Assembly: GCF_001421355.1 (NCBI RefSeq)
Contig: NZ_LMKC01000001.1
Span: forward strand, 248,001 to 312,000
DNA length: 64,000 nt
Direction of reading: 5' to 3'
Origin: Sphingomonas sp. Leaf9
GTDB lineage: Bacteria; Pseudomonadota; Alphaproteobacteria; Sphingomonadales; Sphingomonadaceae
Below are positions 1-7,915 of this stretch, in pieces. The number at the start of each line of letters is the position of its first letter. The stretch's first letter is position 1. A program made the position numbers and the translations under genes. The notes beneath the pieces were generated by a model, which saw only the letters and a list, made by a program, of their open reading frames with translations, was not told the DNA's origin and searched no databases.

Positions 1-29
1 GCGCGAAGCGTCTCGATCGTATCGGTCAT
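1..29 (-). CDS. 5' end of a gene running off the window
   Basis: An ATG at 29-27 on the minus strand opens a frame reading MTDTIETLR up to the window edge. It lies about 30 nt after the stop of the DUF2218 gene and on the same strand, so it is probably the next gene of that small operon. In related bacteria DUF2218 genes often precede a siderophore-interacting protein, but nine codons are too few to show that here. The start is inferred from position only. Confidence 0.35.
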
Positions 30-60
30 GCGACCCGAACGCGCGAGACGCCGCGACGGA

Positions 61-378
61 TCATCGCCAGTCGAACGCCAGTGGCGCCTCGCGGAACGCA
101 AACCGGTCGAGATGGCGCGCGACCGCCCCCTTCAGCCCGTCCAGCTGCTCCGCCGACGTCGCGTCGATCCGCACGTTCAGCGCATCGGAGGCGGCATCGA
201 ACGTCACCAGCGCGTCGCCGGGATGGCTGGCGCCGCGCGCGTCGCGGGGGAAGACCACCGTACCGTGGTCGGCGTCGAACTCGACGGTCAGGTTATGCTG
301 CCAATGCTTGCACAGCTGCTGGAGGTACCGGCTGGCCTGCGCAGTCGGCACCGCGGCGTGGGTCGTGAAATCGGTCAT
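61..378 (-). CDS. DUF2218 domain protein
   Basis: This 105-residue soluble protein has the composition and length of the DUF2218 family: an N-terminal helix with YLQQLCKHW, a central beta region (VEFDADHGTVVFPRD) and a C-terminal helical part ending FREAPLAFDW. The family has no established biochemical function and is often found beside iron-uptake or siderophore-utilisation genes. The ATG overlaps the stop of the PadR-type regulator upstream by ATGA, indicating translational coupling and a shared operon. The gene is complete. The family name is a recognition call, and a role in iron metabolism would be inference from neighbours in other genomes. Confidence 0.7.
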   Translation of the reverse strand: MTDFTTHAAVPTAQASRYLQQLCKHWQHNLTVEFDADHGTVVFPRDARGASHPGDALVTFDAASDALNVRIDATSAEQLDGLKGAVARHLDRFAFREAPLAFDWR

Positions 379-914
379 AGGCGTTCAACTTTCTGCGCCG
401 CTTCGTCGAGGATCGCGGCAATGGCGTGGAGGGTGTCGGTGTCGACGTCCGGCCCGGCGAGCCGGTGGTGGAGCGCGGCGCGCAGGTTGGCGCGGGCGCG
501 GTGGATCGGGCCGGCATCGGTGCGGGCACGGTGTTCGCCCAGCGCCTGCAACCGTGCGAAGAGGTCGGCGACCTGTTCGGCATCCTGCGCCAGCTGCGCG
601 CTGCCCGCCTCGGTCACGGCGAACAGCTTGCGCGTGCCCTCGCTCGCCTGTTCCTCGATCAGTCCCATGTCGGTCAGCAGCGTCAGTGTCGGATAAACGA
701 CGCCGGGGCTGGGCGCATAGGCGCCGCCGGTGCGCGCCTCGACCGCGCGGATCAGGTCGTATCCGTGGCGTGGCGCCTCGGCGATGAGCGCCAGCAGCAC
801 CAGCTTCAGTTCGTCACCGCCCAGCACCCGGCCCCGCGGCCCGCCGCCATGTCGGCCACGACCACCCGGACCCGGCCCGCCGGTCCATGACGCATATCCC
901 ATTCCAAATCGCAT
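375..914 (-). CDS. PadR-family transcriptional regulator
   Basis: The protein has a winged-helix PadR domain. The core LKLVLLALIAEAPRHGYDLI, then the YPTLTLLTDMGLIEE recognition region and RKLFAVTEAG wing, are typical of the family. A helical C-terminal dimerisation segment follows. The N-terminus is rich in Gly, Arg and Met (MRFGMGYASW). I prefer the ATG at 914 (or 920), preceded by GGAG at a suitable distance; an upstream TTG at 944 would lie inside the operator. PadR proteins usually repress their own operon, and the perfect inverted repeat at 926-952 immediately upstream fits that. It is co-transcribed with the DUF2218 gene through an ATGA overlap. Confidence 0.85.
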   Translation of the reverse strand: MRFGMGYASWTGGPGPGGRGRHGGGPRGRVLGGDELKLVLLALIAEAPRHGYDLIRAVEARTGGAYAPSPGVVYPTLTLLTDMGLIEEQASEGTRKLFAVTEAGSAQLAQDAEQVADLFARLQALGEHRARTDAGPIHRARANLRAALHHRLAGPDVDTDTLHAIAAILDEAAQKVERL

Positions 915-925
915 TCTCATTCTCC

Positions 926-952
926 GATATATCTTAGACACCAAGATATATC
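926..952. promoter_or_regulatory. Perfect inverted repeat, probable PadR operator
   Basis: GATATATCTT at 926-935 and its exact reverse complement AAGATATATC at 943-952 are separated by 7 bp. The site lies directly upstream of the PadR-type gene and about 60 bp before rarA on the other strand. AT-rich dyads of this kind are typical PadR binding sites. Autoregulation is inferred from position. Confidence 0.65.
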
Positions 953-1011
953 TTGAAACGGTTCTTGCAAGAGGCGTTTGGCGGTTTTTTGCGAAGGCCT
1001 ATATTCGGGCC

Positions 1012-2319
1012 ATGTCCGACCTGTTCGCCGACTTCGCTCCGCCCGTTCCCGACCCGCCCGCCGCTGGGCCGCTGGCCGATCGCCTGCGCCCGACCACCCT
1101 GTCCGATGTCGTCGGGCAGGATCACCTGACCGGACCGGAGGGTGCGATCGGACGGATGGTGGCGGCGGGAAAGCTGTCGTCGATGATCCTGTGGGGACCG
1201 CCCGGCACCGGCAAGACGACCATCGCCCGGCTGCTCGCCGATGCGGTCGGCCTGCGCTATGCCCAGATTTCGGCGGTCTTCTCCGGCGTCGCCGACCTGA
1301 AGAAAGTGTTCGCCGAAGCGCGCGACCACGCCCGGCTGGGCCGCAAGACGCTGTTGTTCGTGGACGAAATCCACCGCTTCAACCGCGCGCAGCAGGATGG
1401 CTTCCTGCCCTATGTCGAGGATGGCACGGTGACGTTGGTCGGTGCCACGACCGAGAACCCGTCGTTCGAACTGAACGCGGCGCTGCTCAGCCGGTCGCAG
1501 GTGCTGATCCTCCACCGCCTCGGTGCCGATGCGTTGAACGAGCTGCTCGCGCGCGGCGAGGCACTGGAGGAACGGCCCCTGCCCCTGACCGACGCGGCGC
1601 GCGCGGCATTGGTGGCGAGCGCCGATGGCGATGGCCGGTTCTTGCTCAATCAGGCGGAGACGTTGTTCTCGATTCAACTGCCCGAACCGCTCGATCCCGC
1701 CGGGCTGTCGGCGCTGCTGCAACGGCGGGTCGCGGTGTATGACAAGGATCGCGAGGGGCATTACAACCTTATCTCCGCGCTCCACAAATCGCTGCGCGGA
1801 TCGGACCCGCAGGCCGCGCTCTATTACATGGCGCGGATGCTGACGGCGGGTGAGGAACCGCTCTATGTCCTGCGCCGGCTGACCCGCTTCGCCAGCGAGG
1901 ATATCGGCCTCGCCGATCCGCAGGCGCTGGTGCAATGCCTCGCCGCCAAGGACGCCTATGAGTTCCTCGGCAGCCCGGAGGGAGAACTGGCGATCGTGCA
2001 GGCGTGCCTCTACCTCGCCACCGCGCCCAAATCGAATGCGGCGTACAAGGCGCAAAAGGCGGCGTTCAAGGCCGCGCGCGAGACGGGATCGCTGATGCCT
2101 CCCCCCTCGATCCTCAACGCCCCGACCCGGCTGATGAAGGACATCGGCTATGGCAAGGGCTATGCCTATGACCATGACCAGCAGGACGGGTTTTCGGGCG
2201 CGAATTACTGGCCGGAGGAGATGCCCCCGGCACGCTTCTACGAACCGACCGGGCGCGGGTTCGAACAGCGCATCGCCGAACGCATGGCATGGTGGGACGA
2301 ACGGCGGCAGACATCGTGA
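1012..2319 (+). CDS. rarA: Replication-associated recombination protein A (AAA+ ATPase)
   Basis: RarA/MgsA is a RuvB-like clamp-loader-type AAA+ ATPase that acts at stalled replication forks. The 435-residue protein starts MSDLFADF and contains LADRLRPTTLSDVVGQDHL, Walker A GPPGTGKTT, Walker B LFVDEIHRFN, sensor 1 GATTENPSFE and the C-terminal MgsA region (PPSILNAPTRLMKD). I chose the ATG at 1012 because the N-terminal 94 codons of the longer open frame have no family similarity and cover the divergent PadR promoter. The stop overlaps the GTG of the next gene. Length and motif order match the family. Confidence 0.95.
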   Translation: MSDLFADFAPPVPDPPAAGPLADRLRPTTLSDVVGQDHLTGPEGAIGRMVAAGKLSSMILWGPPGTGKTTIARLLADAVGLRYAQISAVFSGVADLKKVFAEARDHARLGRKTLLFVDEIHRFNRAQQDGFLPYVEDGTVTLVGATTENPSFELNAALLSRSQVLILHRLGADALNELLARGEALEERPLPLTDAARAALVASADGDGRFLLNQAETLFSIQLPEPLDPAGLSALLQRRVAVYDKDREGHYNLISALHKSLRGSDPQAALYYMARMLTAGEEPLYVLRRLTRFASEDIGLADPQALVQCLAAKDAYEFLGSPEGELAIVQACLYLATAPKSNAAYKAQKAAFKAARETGSLMPPPSILNAPTRLMKDIGYGKGYAYDHDQQDGFSGANYWPEEMPPARFYEPTGRGFEQRIAERMAWWDERRQTS

Positions 2320-3182
2320 CCCGCCGCTTCACGCGGTTTGCGGCGATCGACTGGTCGGGACAGGCGGTGGCGCGCCCCGCTGGGCTGGCGGTGGCGGAGG
2401 CGCATGACGATGGCCCCGCGCTCGTCACCCGCGACGGCGGCTGGTCGCGCGAGGGCATTCTCGACTGGCTGACGATGCTGGCGGATACCCAGGCGGACAT
2501 GCTGATCGGGCTGGACCTGTCGCCCGCCCTGCCCTTCGTCGATGCCGGCGGCTATTTCCCCGACTGGCCCGGTTCGCCCGACGACGCCCGCGCGCTATGG
2601 GCGATGGTCGATGCCATGGCCGCCGGCGATCCGCATCTGGCGGCGACGTCGGTGGTGGACGACGCCGAACTGTCGCGCCATTTCCGCCGGCATCGCGCGC
2701 TCGGCGACCGCTTCGGACAGGGACGCGGGCGGTTGCGACGGTGCGAGGAACGGCAGCGCGCGGCAGGGTTCTCTCCGACCAGTTGCTTCAACCTGGTCGG
2801 CGCGGCGCAGGTCGGCAAATCAAGCCTGACGGGGATGCGGGTGCTGCACCGGCTGGCGGGGCGGATACCGGTCTGGCCGTTCGATCCGCTGCCGCCATCG
2901 GGGCCGGTGATCGTCGAAATCTACACCACCATCGCCGCGCGGGCCGCCGGGGTCCGCGCCGGGCGCAGCAAGCTGCGCGATGCCGATCAGCTGGACGCCG
3001 CGCTGGCGGTATTGGGCAGTGCGCCGCATGCGCCCTCCCCCCGCTATGACGATCACGCGACCGATGCGCTGCTGACCGCCGCGTGGCTCCGCGGGGTCGC
3101 GCACGATCCGGCGCTGTGGTCGCCGCCGGCACTGTCGCCCCGTGTCGCGCGTACCGAAGGCTGGACCTTCGGCGTGGTTTGA
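2316..3182 (+). CDS. Predicted RNase H-like nuclease (DUF429-type)
   Basis: The GTG at 2316 overlaps the rarA stop, indicating coupling. The protein has acidic motifs spaced as in RNase H-fold DUF429-like proteins: AAIDWSG near the N-terminus, LIGLDLSPALPF around residue 70, and a C-terminal DDHATDALLTAAWL in which aspartates could coordinate metal. No signal peptide or membrane segment is visible. The biochemical role is unknown, and nuclease activity is inferred from the acidic motifs. The coupling to rarA hints at DNA metabolism but is not proof. Confidence 0.6.
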   Translation: MTRRFTRFAAIDWSGQAVARPAGLAVAEAHDDGPALVTRDGGWSREGILDWLTMLADTQADMLIGLDLSPALPFVDAGGYFPDWPGSPDDARALWAMVDAMAAGDPHLAATSVVDDAELSRHFRRHRALGDRFGQGRGRLRRCEERQRAAGFSPTSCFNLVGAAQVGKSSLTGMRVLHRLAGRIPVWPFDPLPPSGPVIVEIYTTIAARAAGVRAGRSKLRDADQLDAALAVLGSAPHAPSPRYDDHATDALLTAAWLRGVAHDPALWSPPALSPRVARTEGWTFGVV

Positions 3183-3224
3183 GATTGTGGTTCGACACAC
3201 CGCTTGGTAAGCGAGTTTTGGCGT

Positions 3225-3298
3225 GCCCCGTTACGTTAATGGTAAACGGCTTCCTTTGTAACGAAGAGACGCGGGTTCGATTCCTGCACGGGGCACCA
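3225..3298 (+). tRNA. tRNA-Thr (anticodon UGU)
   Basis: The acceptor stem GCCCCGT (3225-3231) pairs with ACGGGGC, followed by discriminator A and an encoded CCA. The D arm is CGTT/AACG with GG in the loop. The anticodon loop TTTGTAA gives UGU, and the T arm GCGGG/CCTGC carries TTCGATT. The anticodon stem CTTCC/CGAAG has one C-C mismatch next to the loop, which is unusual. It lies between the RNase H-like gene and the chemotaxis operon. Confidence 0.85.
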
Positions 3299-3303
3299 GC
3301 CGA

Positions 3304-3582
3304 TTAGTTGAGGCTCGCGCGCAATCGCCCCGCGACATCCTCCAGCGTCACCCCGGCCAGCTGATCCGTCCCCTCGCCCGCGCGAAGCACGGTGGCAATG
3401 TTCAGCATGATCTGCGTCACATGATCGATCGACTGCAGGCCGGTCAGGTGCCGGCGCAGCGTCGTTTCGTCGCTGCCGAGTTCAAAGGCAAGCTCGCCGA
3501 GCAGGCGCGACGCCCGCTCCAGCTCGCCGGCCAGCGCCTCGCCCAGTTCGGGCGAGGCGACGGAGATCGCCGGCGCGCTCAT
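3304..3582 (-). CDS. Small helical protein ending the chemotaxis operon
   Basis: This 92-residue protein (start MSAPAISVAS) is predicted to be almost entirely helical, with leucine-rich stretches (ELERASRLLGELAFEL, ITQIMLNIATVLRAG is similar in style). It has no membrane segment or recognisable catalytic motif. Its ATG overlaps the stop of the upstream cheB-like gene, so it is the last gene of the chemotaxis operon. A role in chemotaxis, for example as an adaptor or phosphatase-like partner, is suggested only by this position. I do not recognise a family. Confidence 0.65.
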   Translation of the reverse strand: MSAPAISVASPELGEALAGELERASRLLGELAFELGSDETTLRRHLTGLQSIDHVTQIMLNIATVLRAGEGTDQLAGVTLEDVAGRLRASLN

Positions 3583-4580
3583 TTCGAGCACAGTTTCAGG
3601 ACGCCGGCGGCCAGCGCATCGGCCGCCACGGGCTGCGTCACCATGCCGCGCGACAGGGTATGGCCACCGCCGCTTTCGGCCGGCGCAAAGGCATAGCCGC
3701 CCGCGCCCAGCATCGCCTTCAGCCCGCCGCCGCCATCTTCGCTGCTGTCGAGGAACAATACGCCGGCCGCGTTCGAACCCGCCGCCTTGGCGGCAGCGGC
3801 GAACAGCAGCGAGATCGACGGCCGCTCGCCCGCCACCGGATCGCGCGCCAGCAGGCGCAGCTTGCCCGACGGCCATGCATCGACCACGACGTGATGGTCG
3901 CCCTGCGGCGCGAAATAGATCGTGCCCTGCTCGATCGCCATGCCGTCCTGCGCGACGACGACCTTCGGCGCGACCTGCGACCCCAGCTTTTCGACCATGC
4001 CGTTCACCAGCCCCGGCCCCAGATGCTGGACGACGATCGTCGGCGGGCAATTGGGCGGGAACTGCCCGAACAGGTTGAACAGCGACGCGGTGCTCGACGC
4101 ATCGCCGCCGACCACCAGCAGGCGGCCGTTCCAGTCGATCGGGCGCGCGGCCGATGCGACCTTGGGCACCTTCACCGGGGCGTTGCGCGCCGACTTGATA
4201 CGCTTGCCGAGCTTCGCGATGATCGCGTTCAGCTCGGCCGGCGCCGCCACGCGCGGCTTGGGCAGGCAGTCGATCGCGCCCAGGCGCAACGCCTCGATCG
4301 TCTCGCCCGCGCCGTCGGTCGTGCGGGTGGAGAACATGATGACCGGCATGGGCTTGGTATCCATGATCTCGGCCAGATATTCGATGCCGCTCATCCCCGG
4401 CATCTCGACGTCCAGCGTCATGACGTGCGGCTTGAGCGACGCCACCATCGAACGCGCCTCGGCCGCGCCATCGGCCAGTCCGACGACCTCGACACCCGGA
4501 ATCCGTTCCAGCGCGCCCGAAATGAGCGCCCGCATGGTCAGGGAGTCGTCGACGACGAGGACCTTGGTGCTAGCAGCCAT
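3579..4580 (-). CDS. CheB-like protein with a substituted catalytic serine
   Basis: The protein has an N-terminal receiver domain (VVDDS, phosphoacceptor D57 in LDVEMPG, K108 in CLPKPR) followed by a linker and a CheB methylesterase-like domain. Aligned on FPxNCPPT with the other CheB in this operon, the catalytic serine of GASTGG becomes Asp160 (GGDASST). The histidine of VVQH (H186) and the aspartate of SSEDGG (D282) are kept. The esterase is therefore probably inactive, although the receiver should still be phosphorylated. It sits after cheW in the operon, 33 nt downstream. It may be a regulatory relative that competes for CheA phosphate or binds receptors; that is inference. Confidence 0.85.
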   Translation of the reverse strand: MAASTKVLVVDDSLTMRALISGALERIPGVEVVGLADGAAEARSMVASLKPHVMTLDVEMPGMSGIEYLAEIMDTKPMPVIMFSTRTTDGAGETIEALRLGAIDCLPKPRVAAPAELNAIIAKLGKRIKSARNAPVKVPKVASAARPIDWNGRLLVVGGDASSTASLFNLFGQFPPNCPPTIVVQHLGPGLVNGMVEKLGSQVAPKVVVAQDGMAIEQGTIYFAPQGDHHVVVDAWPSGKLRLLARDPVAGERPSISLLFAAAAKAAGSNAAGVLFLDSSEDGGGGLKAMLGAGGYAFAPAESGGGHTLSRGMVTQPVAADALAAGVLKLCSK

Positions 4581-4613
4581 GATGTGATTGTCCCAAAAAG
4601 ATTACGCGGTACT

Positions 4614-5051
4614 TCAAGCGGCTTCGGCGACCGGCTGGTCGACCAGTCGGTCGAGCGCCAGCACCAGGATCATGCGATTGTCGATCGTCGCCAGCCCTTC
4701 GAGGAATCGCGACGCCTCGGCATCGCCGATATCGGGGATCGGCTGCATGGCATCGGGGTGGATCGACACGATGTCGTTCACCGCATCGACGATGATCCCC
4801 TGCAGCTGTTCGCCGATCCGCACGACGATGATGACGTGGCGCGCCGACGGATCGGTCACGCCCCAGTTCAGCCGATGGCGCAGGTCGAATACCGGCAGCA
4901 CGACGCCGCGCAGGTTCACGACACCGCGGACATAGGGCGGCACGTTGGGCAGCGGGGTGGCCGGCGACCATGCGCGGATCTCGCGGATCGCCATGATGTC
5001 GACGCCCAGGATCTGGTCGCCCAGCTGAAAGGTGATAAGTTGGCGGGACAT
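4614..5051 (-). CDS. cheW: Chemotaxis coupling protein CheW
   Basis: CheW links chemoreceptors to the CheA kinase at the membrane array. The 145-residue protein is a single CheW domain with the characteristic LITFQLGDQILGVDI start, VRGVVNLRGVVLPVFDLR in the middle, and a C-terminal VDAVNDIVSI plus LDRLV segment. Length matches the family. It lies between the cheY-like gene and the degenerate cheB in the chemotaxis operon, with short spacers on both sides (26 and 33 nt). Confidence 0.93.
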   Translation of the reverse strand: MSRQLITFQLGDQILGVDIMAIREIRAWSPATPLPNVPPYVRGVVNLRGVVLPVFDLRHRLNWGVTDPSARHVIIVVRIGEQLQGIIVDAVNDIVSIHPDAMQPIPDIGDAEASRFLEGLATIDNRMILVLALDRLVDQPVAEAA

Positions 5052-5077
5052 GGGAGTTTCCTTGATCGCGCTTGGGG

Positions 5078-5473
5078 TCAGTGCAGGACGCGCCGGATCG
5101 CGGCGGCCAGCTTTTCGGGGTGGAACGGCTTCACGATCCAGCCGGTAGCACCGGCGTCACGCGCACGCTGCTTCTTTTCGTCGGAACTCTCGGTAGTTAG
5201 CACGAGAATCGGCAGGCTGCGACGCCCCTGCCCGCGGACTTCGGCGATCAGGCCGAACCCGTCCATGCGCGGCATGTTGATGTCGGTGATCAACAGGTCG
5301 GGCTGGAACCCGTCCAGCTTTTCCAGCGCATGAACGCCGTCCTCGGCCTCCACGACGCTGTATCCCAGATCGGTCAGCGCGACCCGCAGCAACATTCGCA
5401 TGCTGGGCGAATCGTCGACGGTCATGATCGTCTTGGCCACGGTAAGAGGCTCCCTCGGTGCAGATTCGGTCAT
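5078..5473 (-). CDS. cheY: CheY-like single-domain response regulator
   Basis: A 131-residue receiver domain with acidic pair VDDS, phosphoacceptor Asp in ITDINMPRMDG, the switch Thr in VLTTESS and the conserved Lys in VKPFHPEK. There is no output domain, so it most likely carries the signal from CheA to the flagellar motor or acts as a phosphate sink. The ATG at 5473 shares a base with the cheD stop (TGATG), supporting this start. An internal GTG nearer the receiver is possible. It is in the middle of the chemotaxis operon. Confidence 0.88.
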   Translation of the reverse strand: MTESAPREPLTVAKTIMTVDDSPSMRMLLRVALTDLGYSVVEAEDGVHALEKLDGFQPDLLITDINMPRMDGFGLIAEVRGQGRRSLPILVLTTESSDEKKQRARDAGATGWIVKPFHPEKLAAAIRRVLH

Positions 5474-6021
5474 CAGAAAAACTCCACGTCGCCGACGGCG
5501 GCGGGCGGTGGCGGTGGTGCGCGCACGACGATCGGCGGCGGTGCGGTATCGACGACCGACCGGCATCGCGCCAACCCGACCGCCGCGCGAAACTCGACCC
5601 GACGCGCCTGGGTGCCGCCGACATCCTCACCGACCAGCGCGATGCGTTCGTCGCGCAGGAAGGTGCGGGCAAAGGCGATGTTGGCGCCGCCGATATCGCG
5701 GAACCCCGCGCGCATCGTCGCCCCGCCAAAGATGCGCGCGCGCATCCGCGACCGCGCCGCGCCACGCGCCAGCATCGCGTTGATCAGCACTTCCATCGCA
5801 TACACGCCGTAACGCTGCATCGACGCCGGGTCGGACGCGTTGCCGTCCGCCAGCAGGTAATGGTTGATCCCGCCGATCTGGGCGATCGGGTCGTAGAAGC
5901 ACGCGGCGACGCAGCTGCCGAGCACCGTCGTCAGCACGACATCGCGTTCGTTGCTGACCTGGGTCTCGCCCTGTGCAACGGTTACCCGCCGCAGTCCGTC
6001 ACGGGTCGCCAGCGCGCTCAT
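5473..6021 (-). CDS. cheD: Chemoreceptor glutamine deamidase CheD
   Basis: CheD deamidates glutamines in methyl-accepting receptors. The sequence contains the family motifs TTVLGSCVAACFYD, with the catalytic Cys in the GSC motif, GGINHYLLAD with the catalytic His, and RIFGGATM. A proline-rich C-terminal extension (APPPIVVRAPPPPP) ending VGDVEFF is longer than in most CheD proteins and has no known role. The ATG at 6021 overlaps the cheB stop. The gene is intact and in the expected operon. Confidence 0.9.
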   Translation of the reverse strand: MSALATRDGLRRVTVAQGETQVSNERDVVLTTVLGSCVAACFYDPIAQIGGINHYLLADGNASDPASMQRYGVYAMEVLINAMLARGAARSRMRARIFGGATMRAGFRDIGGANIAFARTFLRDERIALVGEDVGGTQARRVEFRAAVGLARCRSVVDTAPPPIVVRAPPPPPAAVGDVEFF

Positions 6022-7055
6022 GCGGCGCATTCCGCCAACAGACGCGCGGCGATCTTGCGCAGCGGCAGCTGTTCGGTGACCGCGCCGATCTGCTGCGCGA
6101 TCGCGGGCATGCCATAGACGACACTGGTCGCCTTGTCCTGGCCGAAGGTCATCGATCCGCAGCCGCGCATCGCCTTCATCCCCTCCGCCCCGTCACATCC
6201 CATGCCGGTCAGGATCGCGGCGGTCGCATCGCGGCCCGCCAGGCGCGCGACCGAATGGAACAGCCGGTCGACCGACGGGCGATGGCCGTTCACCTTGTCG
6301 CCTTCGACCAGGCGGCAATGGCGCCGGTCGCCCGATCCGCCGATCTCCATATGCCGTTCGCCGCCAGGCGCGAGATAGACCTTGCCCACCGCCAGCGGTG
6401 CGCCCGCGCGCGCTTCCTCGACGCTCGGCGCGCACAGCCGGTTGAGCCGCGCGGCAAAGCTCGGGGTAAAGGTCGCCGGCATATGCTGGACGATGACGGT
6501 CGGCGGGCAGTTGGCAGGAAAGCCCGACAGCAGCTCGATCAGCGCCTCGACACCGCCGGTCGACGCGCCGATCGCGATCATCGCGCCGGGACGCGGGGTA
6601 TAGGTTGCACGTTCCTGCACCGGTGCGGCGGCGCGCACCGGCGTGGCACGCGCGGCCGGGCGCGCGGTGGCGGCGGCGCGGACCAGCTCGGTCAGCTCCG
6701 ACGTGCAGGCGGCATCGGTGCCGGCCATCAGCCGCGTCTTGTCGAAACAATCGAACGCGCCGCGTTCCAGCGCGGTCAGGCTGGCCTCGGCGCCTTGCGC
6801 GGTCAGCGTCGACAGCATGACCACCGGCGTCGGGCGCAGCCGCATCAGCCGTTCGAGGAAGTCGAGCCCGCTCATCCCCGGCATCTCGATGTCGAGCGTC
6901 ACGACATCGGGGTCGAGCGCCTTGATCTGCGCGCGTGCCTCGTCGGCGCTCGCGGCGGTGCCGACGACCTCGATCCCCGGATCGGCAAGCAGCCGGCGGC
7001 GAATGATCGCCTGCATCGCCATCGAATCATCGACGATGAGGGTGCGGACGCTCAT
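6018..7055 (-). CDS. cheB: Protein-glutamate methylesterase/glutaminase CheB
   Basis: This is a complete CheB of 345 residues. The receiver domain (VDDSMAMQ, phosphoacceptor in LDIEMPG) is joined by an Ala/Pro-rich linker to a methylesterase domain with catalytic Ser in AIGASTGG, His in IVQHMP and Asp in LTGMGCDGAEG. It demethylates chemoreceptors in response to CheA phosphorylation. The start ATG at 7055 overlaps the cheR stop, and the stop overlaps the cheD start. Unlike the second CheB in the operon it has all catalytic residues, so it should be the working enzyme. Confidence 0.95.
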   Translation of the reverse strand: MSVRTLIVDDSMAMQAIIRRRLLADPGIEVVGTAASADEARAQIKALDPDVVTLDIEMPGMSGLDFLERLMRLRPTPVVMLSTLTAQGAEASLTALERGAFDCFDKTRLMAGTDAACTSELTELVRAAATARPAARATPVRAAAPVQERATYTPRPGAMIAIGASTGGVEALIELLSGFPANCPPTVIVQHMPATFTPSFAARLNRLCAPSVEEARAGAPLAVGKVYLAPGGERHMEIGGSGDRRHCRLVEGDKVNGHRPSVDRLFHSVARLAGRDATAAILTGMGCDGAEGMKAMRGCGSMTFGQDKATSVVYGMPAIAQQIGAVTEQLPLRKIAARLLAECAA

Positions 7056-7915
7056 GCGGCGATCTTCTGATATGCGGTGCGGCCGATGCAGCGGAACTTG
7101 TCCTGCACCGCGCCGATCAGCCGCTCCGAATGACCGATGTAGAGCATCCCCCCAACCTCCAATCGCTCGCCGAGCCGCGCCAGCAGGCGTTCTTTTGTGG
7201 GCTCGTCGAAATAGATCATGACATTGCGACAGAAGATCGTGTCGAACCGCCCCTTGAACGGCCAGTCGCCGAGCAGGTTGAGCGGCTTGAACGCGATTCC
7301 CTCGCGAAGGACCGGATCGACGACAAGGCTGTCGCCGTCCCCCCCGGTCCATACGGAACGCAGCGATGCGGGTACGGTCCGCATCGTTTCCTTCGAATAC
7401 CGGCCGGCGCGCGCGGTGTTCAGCACGCTTGGCGACACGTCGGTCGCCAACAGGCGCAGGTCGGCCTTCAACAGTCGCTGAGCGGCGGCGCGGTCGGTGC
7501 CGAACATCGCCATCAGCCATGAATAGGGTTCCTCGCCGCTCGAACACGCCGCCGACCACAGCCGCACCCGCCCGCCCTTTGCCAGCCGGTCGGCGAGCGA
7601 CGGCCAGATCCGCTCCACGAAATCCTCGAAATGATGGTTTTCGCGAAAGAAGCTGGTGTGGTTGGTGGTCAGCGCGTCGATCGCCCGGCCGCGTTCCTCG
7701 GCATCGCGGCCGATATGCGCCACATAATCGGCAAAGCTGCCGAAGCCGCATGCCCGCACGCGCGGCGCGATCCGGCCATAGACCAGCTGCGCCTTGCCAT
7801 CGGGCAGCAGGATGCCGACCTCGTCATACACCAGCGCCGCGATGGCGCGGTGGTCGCCGGGGTGAAATTCGAATTCACGCGCGCGGCTGTTGTCGAGGGC
7901 GGCGGCCCGGTTCAT
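7052..7915 (-). CDS. cheR: Chemotaxis protein methyltransferase CheR
   Basis: CheR methylates glutamates on chemoreceptors using S-adenosylmethionine. The 287-residue protein has the helical N-domain, the TTNHTSFFRENHHF segment, the SAM-binding WSAACSSGEEPYS motif, and IFCRNVMIYFD in the catalytic domain. ATGA overlaps join it to cheA before and cheB after, so adaptation enzymes are made together. No tetratricopeptide extension is present. Confidence 0.95.
   Translation of the reverse strand: MNRAAALDNSRAREFEFHPGDHRAIAALVYDEVGILLPDGKAQLVYGRIAPRVRACGFGSFADYVAHIGRDAEERGRAIDALTTNHTSFFRENHHFEDFVERIWPSLADRLAKGGRVRLWSAACSSGEEPYSWLMAMFGTDRAAAQRLLKADLRLLATDVSPSVLNTARAGRYSKETMRTVPASLRSVWTGGDGDSLVVDPVLREGIAFKPLNLLGDWPFKGRFDTIFCRNVMIYFDEPTKERLLARLGERLEVGGMLYIGHSERLIGAVQDKFRCIGRTAYQKIAA

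Noticed and set aside
3225-3298. tRNA-Thr as an integration site for an island
   Set aside because: No direct repeat of the tRNA 3' end and no integrase were seen nearby.
3660-5333. 557-codon plus-strand open frame across the chemotaxis genes
   Set aside because: It is antisense to cheB, cheW and cheY, Arg/His-rich and without family pattern; a high-G+C shadow.
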